A stretch of 5,331 nt of DNA from an uncultured Clostridium sp. (GTDB lineage: Bacteria; Bacillota; Clostridia; TANB77; CAG-508): positions 1 through 5,331 of the forward strand of contig CAMEUC010000103.1 of the NCBI GenBank assembly GCA_945937855.1. Reading direction: 5' to 3'. The position numbers were made by a program, and so were the translations under genes. The first letter of the stretch is position 1; each line of letters starts with the position of its first letter. Positions 5,185-5,331 of this stretch are shown one piece after another. The notes beneath the pieces are model-generated. The model worked only from the letters and a program-made list of their open reading frames with translations. It made no database searches and had not been told where the DNA came from.

Positions 5185-5331
5185 TTAATTGTTGCTAAAT
5201 TCTTCTGTTATTTTTAAATTAAATTTATCTTCAAACACCTTTTTCTTCGCAATATATTCCTTTGTTTTAAACCCTTTTACATCAATTACATCATATGTTC
5301 CGTCATTATTAAAAATAATAAAATCTGCTTT
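5185..5331 (-). CDS. DUF1064 family protein, C-terminal part (predicted PD-(D/E)XK nuclease fold)
   Basis: On the minus strand the frame is open from the right edge to TAA at 5187-5185, giving the last 48 residues; the start is outside the window. The visible part reads KADF, then NNDGTYDVIDVKG (8-20 of the visible stretch), then FKTKEYIAKKKVFEDKF and a polar tail. The ADF...DVKG...K-T...K pattern is the core of DUF1064, a family found mostly in phages and prophages and predicted to have the restriction-endonuclease-like fold: D of ADF and D-x-K of DVK would be the metal-binding and catalytic residues. Phage members are thought to act in DNA recombination or resolution; this is family knowledge, not shown here. 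It converges on yfcE with only nine bases between stop codons and no terminator between them. Family call is good for so short a piece; whether this is a prophage edge or a lone chromosomal copy cannot be seen. Confidence 0.72.
   Translation of the reverse strand, partial: KADFIIFNNDGTYDVIDVKGFKTKEYIAKKKVFEDKFNLKITEEFSNN

Noticed and set aside
1..5331. A new multi-gene defence, mobile or biosynthetic system
   Set aside because: Genes are mostly single units with own signals, on both strands, and belong to unrelated families; no toxin-antitoxin pair, reverse transcriptase, transposase, repeat array or integrase is visible.
1..5331. Mollicute-type code in which TGA encodes tryptophan
   Set aside because: yfcE ends at TGA with no homologous sequence after it, tryptophans are encoded by TGG, and the gene content includes a wall hydrolase.

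Overview
The window is very AT-rich. Its Shine-Dalgarno sites are strong (AAGGAG/AAGGAGG), TGA is used as a stop codon, and the families present are DUF5684, DUF4153 and a GH25-LysM lysozyme. Together these suggest a chromosomal segment of a low-GC Bacillota, most likely a clostridial gut-type anaerobe. That assignment is inference from gene content and composition. Nothing indicates the mollicute genetic code.

Layout, left to right. (1) The C-terminal end of a 4Fe-4S ferredoxin-like protein enters from the left edge. (2) After a weak hairpin and a good sigma-A promoter comes a small DUF5684 membrane protein, closed by a strong rho-independent terminator. (3) A tocopherol-cyclase-family protein follows. 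It has no Shine-Dalgarno site, and a perfect -10 box lies only a few bases before its ATG. (4) On the opposite strand and convergent with it is a secreted GH25 lysozyme with two C-terminal LysM domains; an A/T-flanked hairpin that can work in both directions lies between them. (5) A short divergent promoter region separates the lysozyme from a large DUF4153 membrane protein. (6) A GC-rich hairpin, then a YfcE-type metallophosphodiesterase, probably partly co-transcribed with DUF4153. (7) The 3' end of a DUF1064 gene (PD-(D/E)XK nuclease-like) on the minus strand, converging on yfcE with only 9 bases between the stop codons.

The genes do not form one pathway. Most are single-gene units with their own promoters and terminators; the only likely co-transcribed pair is DUF4153-yfcE. 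Two themes recur: cell-envelope proteins (DUF5684, GH25-LysM, DUF4153) and stand-alone enzymes of uncertain physiology (tocopherol-cyclase-like, YfcE). I found no CRISPR array, transposase, tRNA or rRNA, and no convincing new multi-gene system. The points most worth a second look are the tocopherol-cyclase-family gene with its unusual start region, and the phage-associated DUF1064 gene at the right edge.
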